From Chloroflexota bacterium (GTDB lineage Bacteria > Chloroflexota > Anaerolineae > Anaerolineales > Anaerolineaceae), in assembly GCA_021825925.1 (NCBI GenBank), contig JAKAFP010000007.1, positions 112,515 to 176,514 on the forward strand: 64,000 bases of DNA. The letters are read 5' to 3'. Under the pieces are notes generated by a model. The model saw only the letters and a program-made list of their open reading frames with translations. It had not been told where the DNA came from and made no database searches. Numbering within the stretch: the stretch's first letter is position 1; every line of letters begins with the position of its first letter. Shown piece after piece: positions 1-8,358 of this stretch. Made by a program: the position numbers and the translations under genes.

Positions 1-459
1 ATGTATGATCTTGGTCATTCTTGGAATGTGGATGATGAAGGGAAATTCATAAAAGGAGTAATTCAAGAGCAACAACCTCCACAACTGTTATTTATTGAAA
101 GGTGTTTTAATCTCCTTCGACCGGGCGGGAAATTAGGTATTGTCCTTCTGGAGAGTATCTTCGGAATGCCGAAATACAAATATGTTGTCGATTACATCAA
201 TCGAAACGCAAAAATCTTAGCCATTGTTGCCTTACCTGAAGATTTATTCCAACCACACACTCATGCAAAAACCTGTGTCATTATTTGCGAAAAAACTCCC
301 ACAGCTATACCATATGACATATTTATGTGTGACGTAAAATGGTGTGGGCATGATAGTAGAGGAAACCCCACTTATACCTATAATGAAAAAGGAGAAAAAA
401 TAATTCTCGATGAAATTCCGCAGGTAGCAACTGTTTTCAAACAAGGGAAGAATTTATGA
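1..459 (+). CDS. hsdM: Type I restriction-modification N6-adenine methylase, C-terminal part (partial)
   Basis: Only the last 152 residues are present; the gene begins before the window, so the catalytic NPPY-type motif is not visible. The segment LLRPGGKLGIVLLESIFG followed by a strand-rich VALPEDLFQPHTHAKTCV block is the usual C-terminal half of the N-6 DNA methylase fold of type I systems. The stop codon overlaps the start of the specificity gene (ATGA), which indicates one operon and translational coupling. It should transfer a methyl group from SAM to adenine at a site chosen by the next gene's product. No restriction subunit (hsdR) is visible; it would have to lie to the left. A type IIG or BREX-type methylase is a less likely reading. 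Confidence 0.85.
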   Translation: MYDLGHSWNVDDEGKFIKGVIQEQQPPQLLFIERCFNLLRPGGKLGIVLLESIFGMPKYKYVVDYINRNAKILAIVALPEDLFQPHTHAKTCVIICEKTPTAIPYDIFMCDVKWCGHDSRGNPTYTYNEKGEKIILDEIPQVATVFKQGKNL

Positions 460-1937
460 TAAGTTACTGGATTAAGTCAACGGATATTAAGGAATCTACA
501 TATATTCCAAAATATTATGACCCTGAAATTATTGAAAGTATCACCCGTTTACGCCCTTCCCATTATTTATTTTCAATTGGCGACTTAGTTAATAACCAAA
601 TTATTACTTTAACAACCGGAGATGAAATAGGGAAAAGTGCTTATGGTACAGGTGATATTCCATTTGTTCGAACATCGGACATTGCAAATTGGGAAATAAA
701 AACAGCTCCGAAACAAGGGGTATCCAAAGAGATTTATGATGAATATTCTCTTTCTCAAAATGTTAATGAAGGCGATATATTGCTCGTTAGAGACGGGACT
801 TACTTAATTGGTCATAATTGTTTCATAACAGCTATTGATAAAGAGATAATCTTTCAGTCACATATTCTAAAAATTCGAATAAACAAACCTGAAATATTTC
901 CACCAGAGTTGTTTTTCTTAGCTTTGAATTCACCTCTTGCCCAAAAACAAATCAGGTCAATACAATTTACAGCCGACATAATCGATACATTGGGTCAGAG
1001 GATTAATGAAGTCATATTACCATTACCGAAAGATGAAAAAATCTGTAATGAACTGAAAATAGAGGTTTTAAACGCCCTCAAAACAAGAACAATTGGAAAA
1101 GCCTTTATTAAACACCTTCCAATAATTATCGAGACTGTATTAGAGACTAATTCGCCGAAACCTATAAGTGATTTCTTAGCTTTACCATTATCTCAATTAG
1201 CGTCAGTAGTAACTAATCGTACCGTTACTGCCGAATTTGGAGAATTTGAAACAACTTGGTTACCATCTTCTGAAATCATTAACAATATATACCTTCCAAA
1301 ATATTATGACCCTAAAATTCAGGAAGAATTAGATAGATTGACTTCAACATGCGAAATAAAAAGTATGGGGCAATTAAGAAATGAAAATAAGATAAGCTAC
1401 TATACAGGTGTTGAAATTGGAAAAATGGCTTACGACACTGGAGACATTCCATTTATTCGTACTTCGGATTTCTCAAATTGGGAGATTTTGTACGACCCAA
1501 AGCAAGGCATCTCTGAACAAATTTATAATGAATACGCCGAATCTCTTGATGTGCAAGAAAATGATATTTTATTAGTTCGAGATGGAACGTATTTAATTGG
1601 CACTTCCTGTATAGTGACAAAGGGAAATGTAAAAAGTTTATTTTGTGGAGGATTATACAAAATTCGAGTAAATCAAGATAAGGATATTGACCCTTTTCTG
1701 TTCCTTGGATTATTAAATTCATTTATTGTAAAACGACAAATCCGAACAAAACAATTTACTCGAGATGTAATCGACACTATTGGAAATAGAATTGATGAAA
1801 TCTATATTCCAATACCGAAAGAGAAAAAAATTCGTGATGCTATTAGCAATGCAGTTAAAGCAATTATTTTTTCAAGAATTCAAAGTCGTGATGATATTAG
1901 TAGATTATCTACTTTGATTTCAATGGCTAGTAATTAG
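456..1937 (+). CDS. hsdS: Type I restriction-modification specificity subunit with duplicated halves
   Basis: This 493-residue protein is the DNA-recognition subunit partnering the upstream methylase. The two halves are clear internal duplicates: IPKYYDPEI near residue 17 matches LPKYYDPKI near 279, and TGDEIGKSAYGTGDIPF near 55 matches TGVEIGKMAYDTGDIPF near 316. Both halves carry RTSD, a WEI block and ILLVRDGTYLIG. HsdS proteins normally hold two target-recognition domains separated by conserved helices, each reading half of a bipartite site. Here the two domains are unusually similar, so the half-sites may be related or identical (inference). The start ATG overlaps the methylase stop. The gene is AT-rich like the rest of the accessory half. 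Confidence 0.88.
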   Translation: MISYWIKSTDIKESTYIPKYYDPEIIESITRLRPSHYLFSIGDLVNNQIITLTTGDEIGKSAYGTGDIPFVRTSDIANWEIKTAPKQGVSKEIYDEYSLSQNVNEGDILLVRDGTYLIGHNCFITAIDKEIIFQSHILKIRINKPEIFPPELFFLALNSPLAQKQIRSIQFTADIIDTLGQRINEVILPLPKDEKICNELKIEVLNALKTRTIGKAFIKHLPIIIETVLETNSPKPISDFLALPLSQLASVVTNRTVTAEFGEFETTWLPSSEIINNIYLPKYYDPKIQEELDRLTSTCEIKSMGQLRNENKISYYTGVEIGKMAYDTGDIPFIRTSDFSNWEILYDPKQGISEQIYNEYAESLDVQENDILLVRDGTYLIGTSCIVTKGNVKSLFCGGLYKIRVNQDKDIDPFLFLGLLNSFIVKRQIRTKQFTRDVIDTIGNRIDEIYIPIPKEKKIRDAISNAVKAIIFSRIQSRDDISRLSTLISMASN

Positions 1938-1996
1938 TAAAATCATAAGTTCGAGATAGATAGTATTTTACTGGTGCAATACTGATAGTGTAATAA

Positions 1997-2283
1997 TTGA
2001 AGAAAAAAATAATTAACAAAATAATTTCAATAAGGAATTTGCTTGAAAAGGAAATGATTTTTTTTAGAATTCAATCAGAAATTTTTTTAATTTCTCCGAT
2101 TTATGTAAGTATGAAATCAACAAATTGCTTAACATATGACGACCCTTATTTCTACCAGCTATCAATAAAAGAATTCTGAATCCAAATGTTTATTTATTAT
2201 CCTTAACAACAAATAACAACTACAATTCCGAATATTTATGTTTTGGTGAAAAACCTATTAAACCATTTGAACCTTCAATTTGA
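1997..2283 (+). pseudogene. Frameshifted remnant of an unidentified coding sequence
   Basis: Between hsdS and tniQ, one frame (1997-2179) runs into ...YDDPYFYQ. A second frame, shifted by -1 near 2155, continues as AINKRILNPNVYLLSL and then NSEYLCFGEKPIKPFEPSI before a stop at 2281-2283. The second stretch looks like genuine protein sequence, so I read the pair as one decayed gene 3' end. There is no good ribosome site and I do not recognise the family. The alternative is chance open frames in AT-rich DNA. The remainder of 1938-2311 holds nothing else that I can see. Confidence 0.3.
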
Positions 2284-2311
2284 ATATTCATTTATTAAGT
2301 AAATCAATTAC

Positions 2312-4447
2312 TTACATTAATTCCTGTTTTTCGAACAAATAATGCTTCGAGTCATCGATTCCTGGGCCAGAGATTGGCTTAACTTTTCCTTGGTGAATTC
2401 GAGTACACATCTGTGATCGACTGATTCCAAGTATTTTTGCCATCTGTGGTGCAGATAATCGGTTTTCCACTTTCAATTTTTCAACCTCGGATAATTTGAA
2501 CAAATATTCATGGCAACCATCAATCTCTGAACCAGATACTGGTTTTAACCTACCGGTCCGCGCCCATTTTTGAACAGTAAGTATTCCAACCCTCAAAAAT
2601 TTTGATGCTTGTTTTGAATCAATGTAGTTTTTACTGAAGTCAATAATCGAGGATTTGGAATAAAATGTGATTAGACAAATCTTTCCTACCGGGATAATCA
2701 AGCCGGATTTTGCCCAACGATGAATTGTGATTGTTTTTACACCCAAATCGTGTGCCAATTCTTTTTCCGAAACCCATTGATTCTTATCGAGAAGTTCTTC
2801 CTTTAACTTCGTTGAAGTATCTATAGGTAACATAACAGTATTGACACAGATTTCTTCCCCTTCAACAATGGAAGCTGGATATTTTCCATCAAAAACTTTT
2901 TGTAGTATTTCACCAATTTCAAACCCCCACCCAGCTAATTGTCTCGAAATTTGAACAATCGTTTTTCCCTTTATTCGAACTGTCTTATCGTTAACTGGGA
3001 TGACTTTACTCACTTTTTGTAAACGTCGTTTGAAATCTTCAATTGATTCTCTCGTGATTGCCCATTCCGGCGAACCATCGGATGTTCGTCCGCCAATGGC
3101 TTCAAGATGATTATGTTTTAATAAGGAATTTACCAAAGTTTTTGATATACCTAACATTTCACAAGTCGTGGTCATATTGACAGTTTCAGACAATCTTTTT
3201 GAATATGCCAAAACGTCTTTCTGGCTGACAACAATCTTGTTTCTTTTTGTTTGTAGCTCCTTGGACTCTATTTTTCCACAATCAACTAGCCGTTGGATTT
3301 TTGTCGGTAGAGATTTTATTTCTCTCGAAGCCAAAGAAACCGTAATATATTTAAATTTTTCTTTTAGTTGTGGATTTTCGAGCATTCTTCTAGATTTTGC
3401 TATTCCTGGGTATAGAATTTCTGCTTCATTGACTAGGAATTCATTAAATGCTTCTTGTAAAAATTCAAATTCTTCAGATAACCATCTTTTTTCCAACCAT
3501 CCCCAATATAGATTCCCTAATCCGAGGGAAACATTTTTATTTTTACTCTCATCGGCATAATCTCTCCAAAACCCTTCCATACAAAAAGGAAATGCAAAAA
3601 GGGGAGTTATTGCAGATATGTTTAGTTTATGAAGGTATTTATTTGGAAGTATCCATTTCTCCAAATCCTGATTTTTAAGTTTTGAAATGTCAAAATCAGG
3701 GAAGGCATGTAGATGTTTCCAATCTCCCTTTTTTTGAATACAATGCTTAAGACCTGTAAATAGTTTATATTGTGTATTTATTGAAACCCCTTCAATTAAA
3801 GACCGAGGTTCACCCATTCCCATCCAACTATTTAGTACAAGTTGGACACCTATTGACAAACCATCTTCAGAAATACTGCAAGTTTCAGAGCTTCGTAAGT
3901 CAAAATTACATTTAGGGCAATGACAATTTACGATGTCGCTTACCGATAGATTGCTTCCGCACTTATCACAATAGTCAATTAATAAATTGTTGTGTTTTAA
4001 ACACACTGTTGTAGACAATAGATGCCACTCAAGTTTGTAATATGCGGCTTCAACCAAACATGAAGGACAAAAAGCAGTCTGTTTTATGGAACGACAACTT
4101 CTACGACAGGTTTCATGGCTGGAAAGGTAAACATCTTCTCCTGTAGACAGGGTAATGAATTCAGGCCTTTTTTCGAAGGGAACAAAAATATCAGCGAATT
4201 TGTGAACAGTGTGATGGATTGACCTCCCTTCTGGCAGCCCACATAACTGTTCAATCGCTTTATATGTTTCTGGGCGAGTCGGATTATCCAAGTTATCTTT
4301 TTCGCCAAACAAGCAAGTACGTTCATTAATTACACTTTTAAAAATTCCGTACGAATCATAGCTATTTGCATAAGCAGTTCGAAGTAGATATGATGGAAGG
4401 AACTCATCAGGATATATTGTTGGTACTCGTAAAAAAGATTCTGTCAT
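2312..4447 (-). CDS. tniQ: TniQ/TnsD-like target-selection protein with tandem C-terminal HTH repeats
   Basis: This 711-residue protein begins with the TniQ signature (YPDEFLPSYLLRTAYAN, residues 12-28) and a cysteine-rich zinc region at about 125-185 (CPSC, CLKH, CDKC, CPKC), as in TniQ/TnsD. Its role is to choose the insertion site and recruit TnsC. It is long, like TnsD rather than short TniQ. The C-terminal third contains three evident helix-turn-helix-like repeats: SEKELAHDLGVKTITIHRWA, then SKQASKFLRVGILTVQKWA, then APQMAKILGISRSQM. The last two each end in a P(V/I)SG..ID...YLF segment. This suggests sequence-specific target reading (inference). It is the last gene of the tns operon and starts 2 nt after the tnsC stop. 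Confidence 0.9.
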   Translation of the reverse strand: MTESFLRVPTIYPDEFLPSYLLRTAYANSYDSYGIFKSVINERTCLFGEKDNLDNPTRPETYKAIEQLCGLPEGRSIHHTVHKFADIFVPFEKRPEFITLSTGEDVYLSSHETCRRSCRSIKQTAFCPSCLVEAAYYKLEWHLLSTTVCLKHNNLLIDYCDKCGSNLSVSDIVNCHCPKCNFDLRSSETCSISEDGLSIGVQLVLNSWMGMGEPRSLIEGVSINTQYKLFTGLKHCIQKKGDWKHLHAFPDFDISKLKNQDLEKWILPNKYLHKLNISAITPLFAFPFCMEGFWRDYADESKNKNVSLGLGNLYWGWLEKRWLSEEFEFLQEAFNEFLVNEAEILYPGIAKSRRMLENPQLKEKFKYITVSLASREIKSLPTKIQRLVDCGKIESKELQTKRNKIVVSQKDVLAYSKRLSETVNMTTTCEMLGISKTLVNSLLKHNHLEAIGGRTSDGSPEWAITRESIEDFKRRLQKVSKVIPVNDKTVRIKGKTIVQISRQLAGWGFEIGEILQKVFDGKYPASIVEGEEICVNTVMLPIDTSTKLKEELLDKNQWVSEKELAHDLGVKTITIHRWAKSGLIIPVGKICLITFYSKSSIIDFSKNYIDSKQASKFLRVGILTVQKWARTGRLKPVSGSEIDGCHEYLFKLSEVEKLKVENRLSAPQMAKILGISRSQMCTRIHQGKVKPISGPGIDDSKHYLFEKQELM

Positions 4448-4449
4448 AA

Positions 4450-5406
4450 TTACCTAGTCGTTAAAGTGCCACTAATGTCAATTCGCTTTTTCGGCATTTC
4501 CGCTTTTTCTGTAGGTGATACAAAATTTTCATCCGCACCTGTTTTGAAAGGGTTCTCTTTATTTGGTAAATAATCAGAAATTCTTTGACGAAATGCTTCC
4601 GATAAATCACGAAGCTCAATCGAACTACGCTTACTTTCTACCGCACTCAAACCAGCATATCTAACTAAATTCATAATATTACCTACGATTCCATCAGTAG
4701 AATAAAATATTCGGTAAAGCATCTCTACCCTTGGAACAGCAGCCGTTAGCGGCAAATTAACAACCTTCTCTGCAAATTGTATAAACATTGAAAACTCTTT
4801 AATACTGACTTCATTTGTCCACTTGAACGGTTCAAGTTTTTCTCGACATGCAAACAATCGGGATAACTGATTATTTGCCTTCAATATTCTGCTCACCTTT
4901 CCATCAATTCCAACAACAAGAAACGGGATTCCCGTTTGCTTTATAAGCATTTTTAACCAATCTGATACCAGATTCATTATGTGATTTGTTTCGGAATCAA
5001 TTAGATTCGAAAATTCGTCCAGAATCACAAGTTCAACACCACATGTTTTTATTAATCCCACCAACCTAGTATTCATCGACCATAGAGTACCTTTATTTGC
5101 ACCTGGGTCACCTAATTGTTGAAGTAAGCAAGAAGCTGTTCCTTTCACAGTGGCAGGCGAAGGAATTTCGGCATAAAAAACTGGAATTATCGTGCCGTTT
5201 TCGGTTTCTCGCCTTGGGAACATACTTGAATAATCTTTTACAAGGGTCGATTTACCAGCACCAGATTCACCTTCAAGAGACATACACTGGGGTTCGAGAG
5301 TGGTTTTTGAAAGTTCTTGACATCTCTGAATTTCCTTGTGTAATTCTTTAAAACGAGGATAACGGACAAAACGTGCATTTAAACTTGCTATTGTTTGTTC
5401 AGTCAT
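4450..5406 (-). CDS. tnsC: TnsC/TniB-like AAA+ transposition regulator ATPase
   Basis: This 318-residue AAA+ ATPase has a Walker A motif GESGAGKST at about residues 45-53 and a Walker B VELVILDE at about 125-132. TnsC links the target-site protein (TniQ) to the transposase in an ATP-dependent way and mediates target immunity in studied family members. The start follows a good ribosome site (TAGGAGAA on the coding strand) 14 nt after the tnsB stop, and tniQ begins 2 nt after its stop, so it sits inside a tight operon. Its size and neighbours separate it from IstB-type ATPases of IS21. Confidence 0.92.
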   Translation of the reverse strand: MTEQTIASLNARFVRYPRFKELHKEIQRCQELSKTTLEPQCMSLEGESGAGKSTLVKDYSSMFPRRETENGTIIPVFYAEIPSPATVKGTASCLLQQLGDPGANKGTLWSMNTRLVGLIKTCGVELVILDEFSNLIDSETNHIMNLVSDWLKMLIKQTGIPFLVVGIDGKVSRILKANNQLSRLFACREKLEPFKWTNEVSIKEFSMFIQFAEKVVNLPLTAAVPRVEMLYRIFYSTDGIVGNIMNLVRYAGLSAVESKRSSIELRDLSEAFRQRISDYLPNKENPFKTGADENFVSPTEKAEMPKKRIDISGTLTTR

Positions 5407-5420
5407 TTAATGGTTTTCTC

Positions 5421-7445
5421 CTAGAATGTTGTTTTTTGATTTGCTGGGATGCCGTCAGCGACTTCCCATCCTTCAGACATATCATTTGATGAAGTGATTT
5501 CTATATCCATCAGTTGATTTTTTACTACTTTAACTTCTTGTGGTTTCGGCAACAATTTTGGTTTATTCTCCTTTTCTGCGAGACTTTTTGGTTTTCCCCC
5601 AGTATCCCAACGATTAATTTTGGCTCGATGTGTAACTTTCGAACGGCTACGACCTGCATCCACAATTTCTTGGATTTTTATTTTTGCCCTTCCTAAAGCT
5701 GCCAAATTTTCTTTGTCCCCTTCTACTTTGGCATATTGTTTTATAACTTTATGTTTCCAAGAGGATAGATTTTCAGTATATTCTTGGTCTAGTGCAGGTA
5801 CTTCTATATAAGTTTGCTCATATTCATTAAAAACATGAATTCGGCTTAAGTCACCGGGATGATACTTAATTTTTACTTTTTCACCTCTTTTCTTTAATCG
5901 CAAATATGCCAGATCTTGACAGTTATAGCGAATACAATCGACATCGATTCCATATTTATGAATCGTTCTATAATCGACCCTACCCAATAAAATCCGTAGT
6001 CTTTCAGCATCTCTCGGTAGCCGTGGGAAAAAATTTGTATCTAATGCATTTTCCCATCTTCGAGCTGGGACACCTTTAAGCCCTTGATGAAATCGTTCAC
6101 AATACTCATCTACAATATAGATATTCAGTATTTTCTCCAACTCATTTACCGAAATACATGCCAATTTTTCACTTTGGTAATCACTCTTTTCTAAGAAATT
6201 TGAAAAGGTTGTTCCAGGCAATTGATGAAACAGTTGCGAGTTGATAGTTCTAAAATTTCTTTCGACTCCTCCCTTGAATTCAGGAGTCTTTACCGGAGCA
6301 ATTGCTAAAACAATTCCAAGGGATTCACATGCATCAGTTAAGTCTTTTCCAATTAGTTCCTTCCCTTGGTCTACGACAAATGTATTTGGAATTCCATATG
6401 CAATCCAATCATGTTCAGTTCCATATATTTTTTTTACATCCGGTTTTGGCAAAATAGAAAGATACAAACATTCCAAGACAGAATAATAAGAGGGTGGTTC
6501 AAACCCCAAGTAATACCCTAGTGGATAACGAGTTGCCATATCGAGAGCAAAACTAATAGTGCATCGGCCTAACGGTAGGTTATCATTTTCATCGATAACA
6601 ATTAAATCTGTCTTTGTGTGGTCAAATTCAACACGTTCCAAAGGCAAATCAGGATATTTTGTTTTACCAACTTGTTTAATCATCTTTCCAGCAATTTTCT
6701 TGCCATATTTTCCTGTCAACCTATCTTTATAATCCAAGGATTCTATACGCCTTGCTACTGTTGAGAGGGCTGGAACTGATAATTGTTCGGTCCTTGGTCG
6801 AAACCGGTTTTCTTCTTCGATTCGTGCGGCTAATACTGCCAAAGTTCCGTGCACTGATGATTCTTCGCGGGAAGATACTGGCGAATTGATAACAGAATCA
6901 ACTAAGTTCAAAACCTCTATTGGCAGACGTGATTTTCCAGGGCCACCTTTTCGCTTTACATTGGGTATTAAGCAACGAATCTCCCCTCCTCCTGATTCAT
7001 AGTCTGCTATCCAACGATAAAGTGACCGAACTGACATAGGTTGGCGAGCTTTTTTTGCTTCTTCATACAATTGGTTTGACCTTTCTATAAACAACTTATG
7101 TGTTCTATCAGTTCCTAGAAGCAGTAGTGGTGTTATCGCTTGGAGACGAAATTGGGCTATATCCACAAGATGTGGTGCGTAATCCGCAAGGTCAATATTA
7201 AATTCTTCTGGATGTGGAACGGAGGCATTCTCATTTTTTCGTTTTATTCGAGTTTGGGTTAAGAAACTAAGTTTTCCGTTTTGTAATTCCTTAACTAATT
7301 CATCCAATGTGCGAGTAATGATTACGTTACTATCTACTTCCTGCAGAGTAATCTTTTGACCATTATCCAGAGTATGGTTTAATACTTCATATTGGATGGA
7401 GTTGTAAGTAACTTTCGTACCGATACTAAACCGATGAGATGTCAT
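5421..7445 (-). CDS. tnsB: TnsB/TniA-like DDE transposase
   Basis: This 674-residue transposase has an rve-type catalytic core. The first acidic residue is in VEFDHTKTDLIVID (about 273-286), the second in NTFVVDQGKEL, and the glutamate in EFKGGVERNFR. An N-terminal region with helical DNA-binding character precedes the core (KARQPMSVRSLYRWIADYE), and a charged tail of about 100 residues follows it, as in TnsB where the tail contacts TnsC. It joins the 3' transposon ends to target DNA after binding repeated end sites; candidate sites lie at 22920-23084, 23100-23146 and 26590-26710. Its ATG overlaps the tnsA stop (ATGA). Confidence 0.93.
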   Translation of the reverse strand: MTSHRFSIGTKVTYNSIQYEVLNHTLDNGQKITLQEVDSNVIITRTLDELVKELQNGKLSFLTQTRIKRKNENASVPHPEEFNIDLADYAPHLVDIAQFRLQAITPLLLLGTDRTHKLFIERSNQLYEEAKKARQPMSVRSLYRWIADYESGGGEIRCLIPNVKRKGGPGKSRLPIEVLNLVDSVINSPVSSREESSVHGTLAVLAARIEEENRFRPRTEQLSVPALSTVARRIESLDYKDRLTGKYGKKIAGKMIKQVGKTKYPDLPLERVEFDHTKTDLIVIDENDNLPLGRCTISFALDMATRYPLGYYLGFEPPSYYSVLECLYLSILPKPDVKKIYGTEHDWIAYGIPNTFVVDQGKELIGKDLTDACESLGIVLAIAPVKTPEFKGGVERNFRTINSQLFHQLPGTTFSNFLEKSDYQSEKLACISVNELEKILNIYIVDEYCERFHQGLKGVPARRWENALDTNFFPRLPRDAERLRILLGRVDYRTIHKYGIDVDCIRYNCQDLAYLRLKKRGEKVKIKYHPGDLSRIHVFNEYEQTYIEVPALDQEYTENLSSWKHKVIKQYAKVEGDKENLAALGRAKIKIQEIVDAGRSRSKVTHRAKINRWDTGGKPKSLAEKENKPKLLPKPQEVKVVKNQLMDIEITSSNDMSEGWEVADGIPANQKTTF

Positions 7446-8089
7446 GCGTTTTCCTCCACTTTATATTCCAATTGAATAGTCGTATTTGGGGAAATTAGGC
7501 CACTTTCTATTGGCATTGAAAGACGATGGTGATAAGTCAAGTGAAAGATGGCTGGATAAATCCTATTTCTTTCATAGCTAGTTAAATGATTTTCTATTTC
7601 CGCTAATCGAGCATTTGGGTTATCCTGTAAATACGAATATATCGCGGCAACAAGTTCTGGTTGGATTTCAAATCGTGAAAAACCAGTCAGGAATTTTATA
7701 TTTTTCAATCGACAACCTGCCCTGATGAGTTCATCAGTAATAACCTGAAACCCCCATTCACCATCCTTACACCAACGTTCAGCAACTTCGAATTTAATTC
7801 GATTTTTTGAGGAATTAATAAATCTCTTTGGTTTGCATTCATAAAGCCAATTTTCTCCATTTACCACTGCATGAAAATCAGGAGTATAGGAATACGATTT
7901 TCCATTTATCTTGTAATCTATCCGAATAGGTTGTTCTTCAAAATGAGTAATTCGTTTATCGTAATCAAGGAGGTATATAAAATCCCGCTCCAATCCAGAT
8001 TCAAAATGAATCATGCGATTCATTTTGAAAGACGGGTATTTCCCAGTAAAACTTCCACTGTGATTTTGCGGTTTACGAACAGGCGACAT
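7442..8089 (-). CDS. tnsA: TnsA-like endonuclease
   Basis: This 215-residue PD-(D/E)xK nuclease carries the TnsA pattern: FESGLERDFIYLLD (residues 29-42), then YTPDF (about 68-72) and YECKP (about 83-87), giving the D and ExK catalytic residues. A winged-helix-like C-terminal part follows, as in the TnsA C-terminal domain that binds TnsC. TnsA cuts the 5' ends so that the element moves by cut-and-paste instead of forming cointegrates. It is the first gene of the operon and has a strong ribosome site (CGGAGGAT). The presence of a separate tnsA places this element with prototypic Tn7-like systems, not with Tn5053-type or type V-K elements, which lack it. Confidence 0.92.
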   Translation of the reverse strand: MSPVRKPQNHSGSFTGKYPSFKMNRMIHFESGLERDFIYLLDYDKRITHFEEQPIRIDYKINGKSYSYTPDFHAVVNGENWLYECKPKRFINSSKNRIKFEVAERWCKDGEWGFQVITDELIRAGCRLKNIKFLTGFSRFEIQPELVAAIYSYLQDNPNARLAEIENHLTSYERNRIYPAIFHLTYHHRLSMPIESGLISPNTTIQLEYKVEENA

Positions 8090-8226
8090 TAAATAATCCT
8101 CCGAAATTTGGTTATCAGGGTTAATTTCTAATTCTCTTTTTTAGGTAGTTCAGGTTCAAGCGATATATTACTGTTGTTGAATAATTACTCTAGTCAAAAT
8201 GCTAAAAACAAAATAAAATAAATAAG

Positions 8227-8270
8227 AAGATGTTGCACATTTCGTGTGGCCTACTTATGTAGCGCATCTT
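8227..8270 (-). other. Potential three-way-junction structure in the tns leader
   Basis: An outer 6-bp stem (AAGATG 8227-8232 with CATCTT 8265-8270) encloses two small hairpins: CACA 8236-8239 with TGTG 8245-8248, and CTAC 8251-8254 with GTAG 8259-8262. The element lies between the tns promoter and tnsA, so it would be in the 5' leader RNA. The stems are short and could be chance; no U-run follows, so it is not a plain terminator. Confidence 0.3.
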
Positions 8271-8282
8271 ATTTACACTACT

Positions 8283-8311
8283 ATTATACCGGTAATTTCA
8301 GTCCATGTCAA
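8283..8311 (-). promoter_or_regulatory. Consensus sigma-70 promoter of the tnsABC-tniQ operon
   Basis: On the minus strand, TTGACA (8311-8306) and TATAAT (8288-8283) are both perfect consensus hexamers separated by exactly 17 bp. Transcription would begin near 8276 and leave a leader of about 185 nt before tnsA. Such a strong promoter on a transposase operon implies tight repression, and GGTAAT repeats overlap it. Confidence 0.85.
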
Positions 8312-8329
8312 TGGTAATTCGACGGTAAT
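8291..8329 (+). promoter_or_regulatory. Helically phased GGTAAT repeats, candidate XRE operator
   Basis: GGTAAT occurs at 8291-8296, 8313-8318 and 8324-8329, with spacings of 22 and 11 bp, about two and one helical turns. The copies lie between and upstream of the -10 and -35 boxes of the tns promoter and upstream of the divergent XRE gene at 8359. A further copy as an inverted pair (GGTAAT-TC-ATTACC) lies at 10659-10672 upstream of hipA. Assignment to the XRE protein is inference. Confidence 0.5.
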
Positions 8330-8358
8330 ATTGGCAATGTCTTTTAATTGAGGTTTAT

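Noticed and set aside
8231..8345. Transposon end directly upstream of tnsA, as in Tn7
   Set aside because: TGT occurs at 8231, but there is no TTGGCAA site 25 bp inward and no array; the sequence is better read as promoter and leader.
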